In this document: positions 17,784 to 29,930 of the stretch, piece after piece
Layout: each line of letters begins with the position of its first letter
How positions within the stretch are numbered: position 1 is the stretch's first letter
Source of the DNA: an uncultured Archangium sp.
GTDB taxonomy: Bacteria; Myxococcota; Myxococcia; Myxococcales; Myxococcaceae
DNA: 64,000 nucleotides
Direction: 5' to 3'
NCBI GenBank assembly: GCA_903905455.1
Contig: CAIVGN010000046.1
Coordinates: forward strand, 62,001 to 126,000
The notes under the pieces: generated by a model
What the model was told of the DNA's origin: nothing
Seen by the model: only the letters and a program-made list of their open reading frames with translations
Database searches by the model: none
Made by a program: the position numbers and the translations under genes

Positions 17784-18652
17784 CGGGTGTAATAGCGTCT
17801 GGGGCCTTGAAGACCATCGCGCTCATCGCCCGCCCGAAGAAAGACGAAGCCGTCGCCCTGGCGCGCGAGCTGATCGCCCAGTTCTCCGACCGGAAGTTCC
17901 TCGTCGAGCAGCACCTGGGCGAGTCGCTGGGCCTTCCCTGGGTGAGCGCCGCGGAGATCGCCCAGACGGCCGACCTGGCGATCATCCTCGGCGGTGACGG
18001 CACGCTCATCCACGGCGCCCGCGTGCTGCGGGGGCGCGCGGTGCCCATGCTGGGCGTCAACCTGGGCTCGCTGGGCTTCATGACCGAGATCCCCGTCAGC
18101 GAGGCGTCGGAGATGCTGCGCACGGTGCTCGCCGGCGAGGCGAAGCTCGACTCGCGCATGAAGCTGACGTGCCGGTTGTACCGCGAAGAGAGCGTGATCC
18201 TCGAAGACGAGGTGCTCAACGACGTGGTGATCAACAAGAGCGCGCTGGCCAAGGTGTCGACGCACGAGACGTGGCTCGACGGGGCCTACGTCGCCACCTA
18301 CCTCGCCGACGGGGTGATCTTCTCGACGCCCACGGGCTCGACGGCCTACTCGCTCTCGGCGGGCGGACCGATCATCCACCCCTCGGTCGACTGCGTGGTG
18401 GTGACGCCCATCTGTCCACACGCCTTGACCCAGCGCCCGGTGGTGGTGCCCGGAGACCAGGTGCTCAGCGTGCGGCTGACCAACGAGTTGCAGGACGTCT
18501 ACCTGACCGTCGACGGCCAGGTCGGCCACGCGCTCAAGAAGGGCGATCGCATCGAGGTGCAGAAGTCACCGCACCGGCTGCTGCTCGTGCGCAACCCGCG
18601 CCTCGACTACTTCGCGGTGCTCCGCCAGAAGCTGCACTGGGGCGAGCGCTAG
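17780..18652 (+). CDS. nadK: NAD kinase
   Basis: Phosphorylates NAD to NADP using ATP. The product (up to 290 residues) has the defining GGDGT motif (LGGDGTLIHGAR, about 70-81), NLGSLGFMTE, the NE/D-type segment LNDVVINKS, the second loop STPTGSTAYSLSAGGPI, and a beta-rich C-terminal half. ATG at 17780 overlaps the preceding stop (ATGA). A TTG at 17807 (Leu-Lys-Thr-Ile-Ala) is an alternative start that matches the usual N-terminus of the family better, and TAATAG 11 nt before it could be a -10 element. Confidence 0.94.
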   Translation: MTGVIASGALKTIALIARPKKDEAVALARELIAQFSDRKFLVEQHLGESLGLPWVSAAEIAQTADLAIILGGDGTLIHGARVLRGRAVPMLGVNLGSLGFMTEIPVSEASEMLRTVLAGEAKLDSRMKLTCRLYREESVILEDEVLNDVVINKSALAKVSTHETWLDGAYVATYLADGVIFSTPTGSTAYSLSAGGPIIHPSVDCVVVTPICPHALTQRPVVVPGDQVLSVRLTNELQDVYLTVDGQVGHALKKGDRIEVQKSPHRLLLVRNPRLDYFAVLRQKLHWGER

Positions 18653-19591
18653 TCAGTAGGGCAGGGTGGCGCTGCCGCCGGCGACGAAGGCGAAGGCGCC
18701 GAGATCCGCGGTGCCGCCGCGCAGCCGGGCACGCCCGTTGACGTCCTTGCTCGCCGCGCTGAAGGCCGTGACGTCTGCCGCGCCCACGGCCGGAGACTTC
18801 TCGGAGAGCAGGTAGGGCTCGGTGCCCGACATCACGAACAGCGCCTCGCCGAAGTGGTTGCCCACGCCGCCGAGCGCCTGGCACCAGGCTGGGAGCAGCG
18901 AGCGCGTGATGGTCAGCGCCGCGGGGAGCTTCGGGGAGTTGTAGACGCAGGCCGGGCCCTCGGTGCGCTCGGAGACCACGCAGTGGGTGAGGCTCACCGT
19001 GGGAGCGCGGGTGGTGGTGCCCGAAAGGTGCATCGCGCTGCCCGCGGCGCCGTCACCGACGACCTTGTTGTCGGCGAGGGTGCAGCCGATGAGCGTGGCC
19101 TTCGCGCCTTCCTTCACCTTCACGCCGCCGCCTTCGACCGCCGCGTTCTGGATCACCGTCGAGTCTTCGAGCCGCAGCTCGCCGACCCCATCGACGAGGA
19201 TCGCGCCGCCCTGGCGACCGGTGTTCGCCTCGAAGCGACAGCGGGTCACGGTGGCCTTGCCGTCGCGCACGTAGAGGCCGCCGCCGCCGTACTGGGGGGC
19301 CTGGTTGAAGCGCAGGGTGCAGTCGAGGAGTTCGAGCTGGCCGCCGAGGTGGCAGATGGCGCCGCCCGCCTCGGGCGCGCTGCCTCCGACGAGGGTGAAG
19401 CCCGAGAGCCGCACCAGGCCGTCGGTGGTGATGCGCACCACCGAGCCCGAGTGCACCCCGTCGAGCACCACCTGGCCCATGGCCAGCAGCGTGACGGGCT
19501 TCGAGAGCTCGAGGTTGACGGTGTAACGCCCCGCGGGGACCTTCACGGTCTCGTGGGGCTGGGCATCCTGGACGGCCTGGGCGAGATCCAT
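18653..19591 (-). CDS. Right-handed beta-helix repeat protein
   Basis: 312 residues with repeated short strands of the pectate-lyase-like beta-helix type: VNLELSKPVTLLAMGQVVLDG, GGGGLYVRDGKATVTRCRFE, GGAILVDGVGELRLEDSTV, GGGVKVKEGAKATLIGCTL. It ends like choice-of-anchor proteins (LRGGTADLGAFAF). No signal peptide or catalytic residues are visible; it starts MDLAQAVQDAQPHETVKVPAG. It is the last gene of a three-gene minus-strand unit, 9 nt after the second calpain-like protease, so may be a structural partner or substrate of those proteases (inference). Confidence 0.8.
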   Translation of the reverse strand: MDLAQAVQDAQPHETVKVPAGRYTVNLELSKPVTLLAMGQVVLDGVHSGSVVRITTDGLVRLSGFTLVGGSAPEAGGAICHLGGQLELLDCTLRFNQAPQYGGGGLYVRDGKATVTRCRFEANTGRQGGAILVDGVGELRLEDSTVIQNAAVEGGGVKVKEGAKATLIGCTLADNKVVGDGAAGSAMHLSGTTTRAPTVSLTHCVVSERTEGPACVYNSPKLPAALTITRSLLPAWCQALGGVGNHFGEALFVMSGTEPYLLSEKSPAVGAADVTAFSAASKDVNGRARLRGGTADLGAFAFVAGGSATLPY

Positions 19592-19600
19592 CGGGGAGAC

Positions 19601-20662
19601 TCAGTTACCGACGTCGACGCCCTGGTACAGCTTGGCGAAGTCATCGAGCTTCATCTTGAAGATGCCGTCGTTCTTGCCATCGCTGCCCGGCTCGGTGCTG
19701 CCCCAGGGGTTGCGCAGCTGCACGTACTTCGTGCCCGCCTCTTCGACGGCGCCCAGCACGGTGTAGACGTGCCACGCGTAGACGCCGGAGCCGCTGTAGT
19801 CGACGCCCGAGTCCTTGCCGTGGGTGGGCGCGGTCATCGCGCGGTGGTTGGTGGCGCCGGACTGGATGGTGCGGAACATGGTGTTCGCGTCGGTGTACTT
19901 GTTCGACGAGTAGCTGGTGGCCTTGCCGGTGAGGCCCGAGACGACGTCGCCGGAGAAGCCGCCGTTGCCGATCTTCTCGTAGTCGCCGCCCTTCCACTGC
20001 GTGTACGCCTTCTCGAGGAGCCCCACCCACAGTTCCTTGCCGTCACGGGACTTCGCGTAGCGCGCGCCGCCGAAGCTGCCCTGGGGCAGGTCACCGTCGA
20101 TGGTGATGTCGACCGGCTTCATCGCTCCGCTCGGCTGCTTCTCGTAGAAGCGCACGGTGTACGTGCCGTCGGCGTTCTCCTTGATGGCGTTCTTGATGGT
20201 CTCGGGGTTCGCCTGGGCCACGGCCGACAGGGCGCCGACGAGGTAGCAGTCGCCGATCGAGCCTTGCACCACGTCATCGAAGTTCACGCCGTCGACGAAG
20301 AGCTTCCCGTCCTGCACCGGCTTCCACGTGGTGTCGGTGGTGTGCTTGGTGAGCACCGTGGGGTCGGCGATCTGCCGCGGGCCGGTGGAGGTGGTCGTCG
20401 GCGCCGCGGGCACGCTGGGCGTCGTGGTGGTGGGCGCCGCGGGCGTGGTGAGCTTCACCGTGCCCAGGAAGGCCTGGAGATCGCGCTTGGCGACCGAGCC
20501 GAACTTGTCGGCGTGCTGGTCGAGGAGTCCCTGGAGCTGGGCCTTGGTCTCGGCGGTGATGGGCTGCGACTTCGCGGTGCTGATCAGCGTCTGCACTTCG
20601 CTGATGGAGACCTTGTTGTCGCGCAGGACGCGGGCGATCGAGTCGGAGATCTTGGTGGGCAT
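19601..20662 (-). CDS. Calpain-like (C2) cysteine protease B
   Basis: 353 residues. Residues 1-70 form a helical domain shared with the neighbouring paralogue (MPTK then IARVLRDNKVSISEVQTLIS). A Thr/Pro/Ala linker (71-97) follows, then a calpain-type papain fold with the triad Cys139 (QGSIGDCYLVGAL), His298 (VYAWHVYTV) and Asn318 (LRNPWG). The calpain calcium-binding C2-like domains are absent. No signal peptide is seen. The start ATG has GAGGAA about 10 nt upstream and lies 34 nt after the stop of copy A. Target proteins are unknown. Confidence 0.88.
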   Translation of the reverse strand: MPTKISDSIARVLRDNKVSISEVQTLISTAKSQPITAETKAQLQGLLDQHADKFGSVAKRDLQAFLGTVKLTTPAAPTTTTPSVPAAPTTTSTGPRQIADPTVLTKHTTDTTWKPVQDGKLFVDGVNFDDVVQGSIGDCYLVGALSAVAQANPETIKNAIKENADGTYTVRFYEKQPSGAMKPVDITIDGDLPQGSFGGARYAKSRDGKELWVGLLEKAYTQWKGGDYEKIGNGGFSGDVVSGLTGKATSYSSNKYTDANTMFRTIQSGATNHRAMTAPTHGKDSGVDYSGSGVYAWHVYTVLGAVEEAGTKYVQLRNPWGSTEPGSDGKNDGIFKMKLDDFAKLYQGVDVGN

Positions 20663-20696
20663 GGGCGGGGGTTCCTCGAGGCGAAGGCTGCGGAGT

Positions 20697-21692
20697 TTAG
20701 CCGCCGATGTTGACTGAGTTGTAGAGCTTCATGAAGTCGTCGAGCTTCATCTTGAAGACGCCGTCGTCCTTGCCATCGCTGCCCGGTTCGGTGCGACCCC
20801 AGGGGTTGCGCAGCTGGACGTACTTCACGCCGGCCTCTTCGCTGGTGCCGAGCATCGAGTAGGCGTGCCACGCGAAGACGCCGGTGCCGGTGTAGTCGAC
20901 GCCCGAGTCCTTGCCATGGGTGCCCGCGGTGACGGGCTTGTGGTCGGCGATGGCGGCGGTCATCTGCGAGAAGAGGCGCTCGGCGGGCGTGTAGGTGGTG
21001 GAGGTGAAGGTGGGCGACCTCCCGGTGAGCGCCTCGAAGACGTCGCCGGAGTTGCCGCCGTTGCCGATGGCCTCGTAGCCGCCCTTCCACTGCGCGTAGG
21101 CCTTCTCGAGCATCGAGACCCAGGCTTCCTTCGGGTCGCGGGCCTTGCCGTACTTCGCGGTGGGACCGAACTCGATGGGGAGATCGCTGTCGACCTTCAC
21201 CGTGACCTTCGTGTACTCGCCGTCGTCACCCAGCTCGAAGAAGCGCACGTCCCAGGTGCCGTCGTGGTTGTCGGTGATCGCCTGCTCGATGGCCGCGGGG
21301 TTCTGCTGCGCGAGCGAGGCAAAGGCACTGACCATGTAACAGTTGGCGATCGAGCCCTGCACCACGTCGTCGAAGTTGATGCCGTCGACGTAGAGCGAGC
21401 CGCCCGAGCCGACCGGGTTCCACGCCACCGACGTCGCGTGCTTGGTGAGCACCTGGGGATCGGCGAGATCGACGGTGGTGCTGGTGGACGAGAGGAAGGT
21501 CTCGAGGGCGCCGCGGGCCAGGGGCTCGAAGGCGTCGCGGTGCTGCGTGAGGAGCGCCTTCAGCTCGGCGCTCAGCTCCGGGGTGAACTTCTTCTCGGCC
21601 TTCGCGGCGCTGATCAACTCCGTGACGTCTTGCTGGCTGACCTTGCGATCGAGGAGCGCGCTGGTGATTCGTTCGCCGAGCTTCGTGGGCAT
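20697..21692 (-). CDS. Calpain-like (C2) cysteine protease A
   Basis: 331 residues, a paralogue of the next gene in the same operon. It shares the helical N-terminal domain (MPTKLGERITSALLDRKVSQ) but has almost no linker before the protease domain. Triad: Cys118 (GSIANCYMVSAF), His276 (VFAWHAYSM), Asn296 (LRNPWG). The conserved GDCY of calpains is ANCY here, which may change the oxyanion region. ATG 21692 was chosen because the paralogue starts with the same MPTK and GGAAGG lies upstream; an in-frame extension to 21734 exists. No signal peptide or calcium-binding EF hands are seen. Confidence 0.87.
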   Translation of the reverse strand: MPTKLGERITSALLDRKVSQQDVTELISAAKAEKKFTPELSAELKALLTQHRDAFEPLARGALETFLSSTSTTVDLADPQVLTKHATSVAWNPVGSGGSLYVDGINFDDVVQGSIANCYMVSAFASLAQQNPAAIEQAITDNHDGTWDVRFFELGDDGEYTKVTVKVDSDLPIEFGPTAKYGKARDPKEAWVSMLEKAYAQWKGGYEAIGNGGNSGDVFEALTGRSPTFTSTTYTPAERLFSQMTAAIADHKPVTAGTHGKDSGVDYTGTGVFAWHAYSMLGTSEEAGVKYVQLRNPWGRTEPGSDGKDDGVFKMKLDDFMKLYNSVNIGG

Positions 21693-21776
21693 GGTTTTGG
21701 TGAGTCCTTCCGCGAAGTTGAGCCGTCCGACCACATTGTCGTACCCGCCCCCCAGGGAGTTGCGTCACGAAGCAGG

Positions 21777-21782
21777 TAGAGT
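21777..21782 (+). promoter_or_regulatory. Candidate -10 element (TAGAGT)
   Basis: Lies 11 nt before the ATG of the six-repeat lipoprotein gene; would give a leader of only a few nucleotides. No -35 at normal spacing is evident. Confidence 0.35.
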
Positions 21783-21793
21783 CGCGAAACTCC

Positions 21794-24700
21794 ATGCGTC
21801 GCGCCCTGATCTTGAGTGTTTTCGGAATGTTGTACGCGGGCTGTCCCGGTGCGCCGAGCAACCCCCCGGCCGAGCGCTGTGCCGGGGTGCGCTGCACGGG
21901 CACCGCGTTGTGCAACGCCACGACCGGGTTGTGTGAGGCCCAGGTGGTCGACGCGGGCCGGGTCGACGCTGGCGCCCCCGACGCGGGCTTTGATGCCGGA
22001 ACGCGGGACGATGCGGGGATCGATGCGGGCGCGATCGACGCGGGGCCGGTGGACGCAGGCGTCGCCGATGCGGGGATCCCCGACGCGGGCGAGCCGGTCG
22101 ACGCGGGCTGCAGCTCCGATCTCGACTGCGGGGGCGCCCTCTCTCGCTGCGACCCGTCCACCCGGGACTGTGTCGAGTGCTTCTCGAACGCCCACTGCTT
22201 CTCGTCGGTGGTCCCGGTGTGCGATCTGCGCGTGCACCAGTGCGTGGGGTGCGTCGCGGGCTCTGATTGCGCCAACCCCACGCCGGTCTGCGATCAACAG
22301 CAGTGCCTGCCGTGCAACACGAGCGCGGAGTGTGGCCTGGGCCGGGAGTGCAGCCCCTTCACCTTCGAGTGCGTGCCGCTCAACGACACCTGCGCCACGG
22401 CGAAGGCGATCCTCGCGACGGGCACGGGCAACTACTCGGTCACCGCCGAGCCGGCGCAGGGCCTCGACGACACCGCCGGCAGCTGCAACGTCGCCGGCCC
22501 CGAGCTGGTCTATTCCTTCACCACCTCCGCGCCCCAGTTGCTCACGGTCTCGGTGACCGCGTTGACCGGCAGCGCGGCCCGGCCGGTGGTCTACCTCCGC
22601 GCGGCGTGCGCCACCCCGGAGCTCGCCTGCGATGCCCCGGTCAGCGGCGCCGCGGCCCTGACGGTGAGCTCGCTGCCCGCCGGCAGCTACTTCCTCTTCG
22701 TGGAGTCGGCCAACGCTTCGCCCGGCCGGGTGGCGCTCAACATCTCGCTGCAGGCGCCGCCGATGGGCGCGTCGAACGACACCTGCGCCACGGCCATCGC
22801 CCTGGGCGCGAATGGGGCCCAGCTCACCCGCTCGGTAGCGGTGGGCAACACCACGCTGGCGACGAACAACAACAGCACGGAGCCCGCCTGCAGCCCCTCG
22901 GCGCGCGGCGGCCCCGACGTGGTCTACAGCTACACGCTCGCCGCGCAGAGCACCGTGGCCATCGTGGCCCGGCCCATCTCGGGCTCGACGTTGCACCCCG
23001 TGGTGTCGGTGCGGGCTCCCTGCGAGCCGCCGAACACCGAGCTCGCCTGCCAGGCCGCGTCGGCCGCCGCCGCGGTGTCGGTGAACCTCCCGGGCCAGCA
23101 GCCGGGCACGTACTTCATCACCGTCGACTCGGCCGACGGCACCACCGGCGCCTTCCAGCTCGAGCTCGACGCCGTGCCCACCATCGCCAACGACACCTGC
23201 GCGAGCCCGGTCGCGCTCACGTTCTCGGGCAGCACCGCGACGTCGACCGGCGACACCACGTGGGCGACCAACGGCAACGTCACCGGCGACGCCTCGCCCA
23301 GCTGCAGTGACTCGGCCCGGGGCACGGGGCACGACGTCCTGTTCTCGTTCACGCTCGCCCAGGCGCAGGACGTCACCGTTTCAGTGACCCCGACGGGCGC
23401 CAGCCCCACCTTCCAGCCGGTGGTCTCGGTGCGGTCGACGACGTGCACCAGCGCGGCCGCGGCCAGCGAGCGCGGGTGCGTGAGCCCCCTTTCGGCCACC
23501 GAGGGGCGCCTGACCCTGGTGAACCAGCCCTCGGGCACCTACTTCGTGTGGGTCGACTCGGCGCAGGACACCAGCGGCCCGTTCCAACTCGAGGTGGTGA
23601 CGGGGCCCGCGACGCCGCCCCCGGCCAACGACTCGTGCGCGGCGCCGGAGGTGCTGACCTTCACCGGCGGAGTGGCCGCGGTGACCTCGTCGACCCAGCA
23701 GGCGGCCAACGACAACTACCCGGGAGACGTGTCGCCGACCTGCAACGCCAGCGCGAAGCAGAGCGGCCGCGACGTGGTCTACCAGTTCACCCTGGCCCAA
23801 CCGCAGGACGTGGCCCTCGAGCTGCTGCCCACCGCGGGCTCGGCGCTCATCCCCACGCTCTACGTGCGGCGCGCCAACTGCACGAGCCAGCTCCTCTCGG
23901 ACGAAGTGGTGTGCCTGGCGGCGGTGGGTGGGGTGCACAGCCTGCTCACGGCGCTGCCCGCGGGGACCTACTTCCTCTTCGTCGACTCGTCGGCGGGCAC
24001 CTCGGGCGGTTTCACCGCGCGGGTGACGCTCTCGGCCCCCACGGTGGCACCTGCGAACGACGCGTGTGCGGGTGCACAAGCGCTGGTGTTCACCAGCAAC
24101 ACGGCCACCGTCACCGGCACCACCTTCGGGGCGAGCAACTCGAACTCGCCGACGGACAACGCGCCGGCCTGCGGCACCGACTTCATTCCGCGGCGCTTCG
24201 GGCGCGATCTCGTCTACGCGTACACGCTGGGCGGCGCGCAAGACGTGGACATCACCGTCACTCCGGGGCCGACGAGCCTGCTGGTGCCCACGCTCTACGT
24301 GCGCGCCCCCAACCAGTGCGCGAGCTTCAGCGCGGGCTTCGAATTGGCCTGCGTCGCGGAAAGCACGCCGCGGCCGCTGCGCATCTACCTCCCCAACCAG
24401 GTCGCGGGGACCTACTTCCTCTTCGTCGACGCGAACTCCTACGACACGGGTGACTTCACGCTGTCGGTCACGAAACGGCCCGCGACGCTGCCCCCGGCCA
24501 ACGACACCTGCACCGCGCCCACGCCCATCACGGCGGGCCCCACGGGCGTGAGCGGAGACACCTCGGTGGCCACCGACAGCTATTCGGCGCTGACGTACCC
24601 GGCGGCCTGCCGGCGGTTGTTCTTCGACGGGCGCGATCTCGTCTACCAGTACACCGCGACGAGCACGGGCACGGTGACGGCCACCGTCTCACCCGAGGCC

Positions 24701-24901
24701 ACCTTCAACCCCGCGTTGCTGCTGCTGCAAAACGGCTGTGGTGCGGCGCAGTGCGTGCGCTTCGCAGACGCAGCAGGCGCGGGCGTGCCGGAGTCGTTCT
24801 CGTTCCCGGTGACGCAGGGCCAGACCTACTTCCTCGTCGTGGACAGCGCGAACCGCGAGCAGCCCAACGCCTTCGGTCACTTCACCCTGACCGTTCAGTA
24901 G
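21794..24901 (+). CDS. Large lipoprotein with Asp-Ala-Gly linker and six NDTCA repeats
   Basis: 1035 residues. A signal peptide ends in YAGC (lipobox). A Cys-rich segment follows (CAGVRCTGTALC), then a linker of VDAGAPDAG-type repeats (about 55-105), then Cys-rich modules to about 195. The rest is six repeats of 110-140 residues, each opening with NDTCA, NDSCA, NDACA or NDTCT and ending with a strand such as AGSYFLFVESA or GTYFLFVDS. These resemble bacterial pre-peptidase C-terminal-like beta domains. The protein is probably surface exposed on the outer membrane. No enzyme motif is seen. Its 3' end overlaps the convergent slyX gene by seven bases. Confidence 0.88.
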   Translation: MRRALILSVFGMLYAGCPGAPSNPPAERCAGVRCTGTALCNATTGLCEAQVVDAGRVDAGAPDAGFDAGTRDDAGIDAGAIDAGPVDAGVADAGIPDAGEPVDAGCSSDLDCGGALSRCDPSTRDCVECFSNAHCFSSVVPVCDLRVHQCVGCVAGSDCANPTPVCDQQQCLPCNTSAECGLGRECSPFTFECVPLNDTCATAKAILATGTGNYSVTAEPAQGLDDTAGSCNVAGPELVYSFTTSAPQLLTVSVTALTGSAARPVVYLRAACATPELACDAPVSGAAALTVSSLPAGSYFLFVESANASPGRVALNISLQAPPMGASNDTCATAIALGANGAQLTRSVAVGNTTLATNNNSTEPACSPSARGGPDVVYSYTLAAQSTVAIVARPISGSTLHPVVSVRAPCEPPNTELACQAASAAAAVSVNLPGQQPGTYFITVDSADGTTGAFQLELDAVPTIANDTCASPVALTFSGSTATSTGDTTWATNGNVTGDASPSCSDSARGTGHDVLFSFTLAQAQDVTVSVTPTGASPTFQPVVSVRSTTCTSAAAASERGCVSPLSATEGRLTLVNQPSGTYFVWVDSAQDTSGPFQLEVVTGPATPPPANDSCAAPEVLTFTGGVAAVTSSTQQAANDNYPGDVSPTCNASAKQSGRDVVYQFTLAQPQDVALELLPTAGSALIPTLYVRRANCTSQLLSDEVVCLAAVGGVHSLLTALPAGTYFLFVDSSAGTSGGFTARVTLSAPTVAPANDACAGAQALVFTSNTATVTGTTFGASNSNSPTDNAPACGTDFIPRRFGRDLVYAYTLGGAQDVDITVTPGPTSLLVPTLYVRAPNQCASFSAGFELACVAESTPRPLRIYLPNQVAGTYFLFVDANSYDTGDFTLSVTKRPATLPPANDTCTAPTPITAGPTGVSGDTSVATDSYSALTYPAACRRLFFDGRDLVYQYTATSTGTVTATVSPEATFNPALLLLQNGCGAAQCVRFADAAGAGVPESFSFPVTQGQTYFLVVDSANREQPNAFGHFTLTVQ

Positions 24902-25095
24902 TGCGGGGGCCGATCGTTACGGCTGGCGTCGACGATGCCGGGGTCGGTGGCGAGGCGGTCCTTGATGCCGCGGTAGGCCTCCTTGAGGGCGTCGAGCTCC
25001 TTCTGCTGCTTCCAGAGCACGTCTGAGAGCTCCAGGACGGTGCGCTCGAGGTAGGCGCACTTCACTTCGAGGTCGGCGAGGCGGAGGTCGGGCAT
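24895..25095 (-). CDS. slyX: SlyX family protein
   Basis: A 66-residue coiled coil: LADLEVKCAYLERTVLELSD and KQQKELDALKEAYRGIKDRL, ending in the family's typical C-terminal PPHY. SlyX is small, conserved and of unknown function. ATG at 25095 (Met-Pro-Asp-Leu) gives the family length; an in-frame extension to 25146 exists but lacks family features. Its last codons overlap the end of the convergent lipoprotein gene. Confidence 0.85.
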   Translation of the reverse strand: MPDLRLADLEVKCAYLERTVLELSDVLWKQQKELDALKEAYRGIKDRLATDPGIVDASRNDRPPHY

Positions 25096-25220
25096 TCCGC
25101 TCGCTCGTTTCACGGCGCGCTCGGAAAAACCAGCGTCGGCGTGCATCGAGACACCGCGTGCAGGCGATGCCGCGCCGTGTTAATGCACCGCTTTCCGTCT
25201 CGTAGTGCCCGAGTGCCCCA

Positions 25221-28436
<3,216 letters not shown>

Positions 28437-28443
28437 GCTGACG

Positions 28444-28467
28444 CGAGGGGGGACCGCTCCCCCCTCG
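28444..28467 (+). terminator. Hairpin terminator after the SNF2 gene
   Basis: A 10-bp perfect GC-rich stem (CGAGGGGGGA paired with TCCCCCCTCG) around a 4-nt loop starts 7 nt after the stop codon. There is no U-tract, so it may terminate inefficiently or protect the 3' end. Confidence 0.6.
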
Positions 28468-28532
28468 TGCAGATCCCCGAAGGCCTCCAGACTGGGCGGG
28501 CCGGGGTTCTCGCTTGCTGCTAGGTCTCGCCC

Positions 28533-29780
28533 ATGATCCTCGCTCTCGTGCTCGCCGCCTCTGCCGCCGACGTGACTGCGCAGGCCTTCATCACCGAGGT
28601 CCGCGAAGGACACACCGACACGGTGGCCGCGGCGCTCAGTGACCAGATGAAGGCGGCCATCTCGGCTGGCGGCCTCATCTCCGCGTGGAAGCAGGCCACT
28701 GCGTCCCTGGGCGCGTTCTCCACGCTGGAGCAGACGAAGGCCTTCGAGAAGAGTGGTCTCCAGGGGTTCGTCTTCGCCGCGAAGTTCGCCCGGGGCGCCC
28801 TCGAGGTGACGACCGCGGTGAACCCGCTCAACTCGAAGATCGAGGGCTTCTTCATGAAGCCGCTGCCGATGCCCCTCGCGACGCCCGGCCCGGTGAAGGC
28901 GGCCGAGTACGTGAAGGGCAACCTGTTCAGCGCGACGGAGATCTCGGTGGGGAAGGCGCCCTTCGTTCTCGGGGGCACGCTCGCGCTGCCGAAGGGCAAG
29001 GGCCCGTTCCCGGCGGTGGTGCTCGTGCACGGCTCAGGGCCGAATGATCGCGACGAGACCCTCGGCGCCAACAAGCCGTTCAAGGACCTCGCCGAAGGCC
29101 TCGCGTCGTCAGGTGTCGTGGTCGTCCGCTATGACAAGCGCACGCTGACCTACGGCGCGAAGTACGCCGGCAAGGAAATCACCTTCGACGAAGAGATCAT
29201 CGACGACGCGCGCGCTGCCATCGACCTCTTGAAGACCCGCCCCGAGGTCGACCCGAAGCGCATCTACGTCGTGGGCCACAGCCTCGGGGCGCTCTTCGCT
29301 CCCGCGGTGGCGGCGAAGGGGAAGGGGGTCGCGGGTCTCGCGCTGCTCGCGCCGTCCTCTCGCAAGCCCTGGGAGATCATCCCGCAGCAGATGAGATACC
29401 TCGGCGTGCCCGAGGCCCAGGTGGCGACGATCGAGAAGGCGTTTGCCGAGGTGAAGTCAGGCAAGGCGAAGGGGTTCGTGCTCAACGCACCTGCGTCGTA
29501 TTGGAAGGCGTGGGCCTCCTTCGATGGTCCGGCCCTCGCGAAGTCGTTGGCGATCCCCGTGCTCGTGCTGCACGGCACGCGCGATTACCAGGTCATCGAT
29601 GCGGACATCGAAGGGTGGAAGAAGGGGCTGGCCGGCGCGAAGAGCGCGGAGCTCACTGAGCTGCCCGGCTTGAACCACCTCTTCATCGCCGGCGAGGGCA
29701 CGCCGAGCCCGAAGGAATACGAGTTTCCCGGTCATGTCGCCCCGGAGGTCATCGCCCGGCTGGTGGCGTTCTGCCGTTGA
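28533..29780 (+). CDS. Exported alpha/beta hydrolase with N-terminal DUF3887-like domain
   Basis: 415 residues. The first 16 look like a short signal sequence (ILALVLAASAADV). Residues 17-105 resemble the NTF2-like/DUF3887 domain often fused to such hydrolases. The hydrolase domain has VLVHGSGPNDRDE (164-176), nucleophile Ser250 in GHSLGA, Asp351 in HGTRDYQV and His382 in LNHLF. It resembles dienelactone-hydrolase or acyl-CoA thioester-type enzymes; the substrate is unknown. TAGGTC lies 6 nt before the ATG and may be the -10 of a leaderless transcript. Confidence 0.85.
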   Translation: MILALVLAASAADVTAQAFITEVREGHTDTVAAALSDQMKAAISAGGLISAWKQATASLGAFSTLEQTKAFEKSGLQGFVFAAKFARGALEVTTAVNPLNSKIEGFFMKPLPMPLATPGPVKAAEYVKGNLFSATEISVGKAPFVLGGTLALPKGKGPFPAVVLVHGSGPNDRDETLGANKPFKDLAEGLASSGVVVVRYDKRTLTYGAKYAGKEITFDEEIIDDARAAIDLLKTRPEVDPKRIYVVGHSLGALFAPAVAAKGKGVAGLALLAPSSRKPWEIIPQQMRYLGVPEAQVATIEKAFAEVKSGKAKGFVLNAPASYWKAWASFDGPALAKSLAIPVLVLHGTRDYQVIDADIEGWKKGLAGAKSAELTELPGLNHLFIAGEGTPSPKEYEFPGHVAPEVIARLVAFCR

Positions 29781-29930
29781 CGTGAGGTGGCGCAACGACC
29801 GACGTCGCTCAGGCGGCTGCTGAGGGTCTCAGGGTTCACCCGGTTTACCTGGCCCCAGGCGCGGTGCTCCAGTGCCGGCTCCCGTACCCCCGCGCTCGAG
29901 TCAAAGGGCGCACAGCCAGGGATGCCACCC

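Noticed and set aside
28444-28467. Hairpin after the SNF2 gene as an attachment site or insertion-sequence end
   Set aside because: No target duplication, no partner repeat and no transposase nearby; it fits a terminator.
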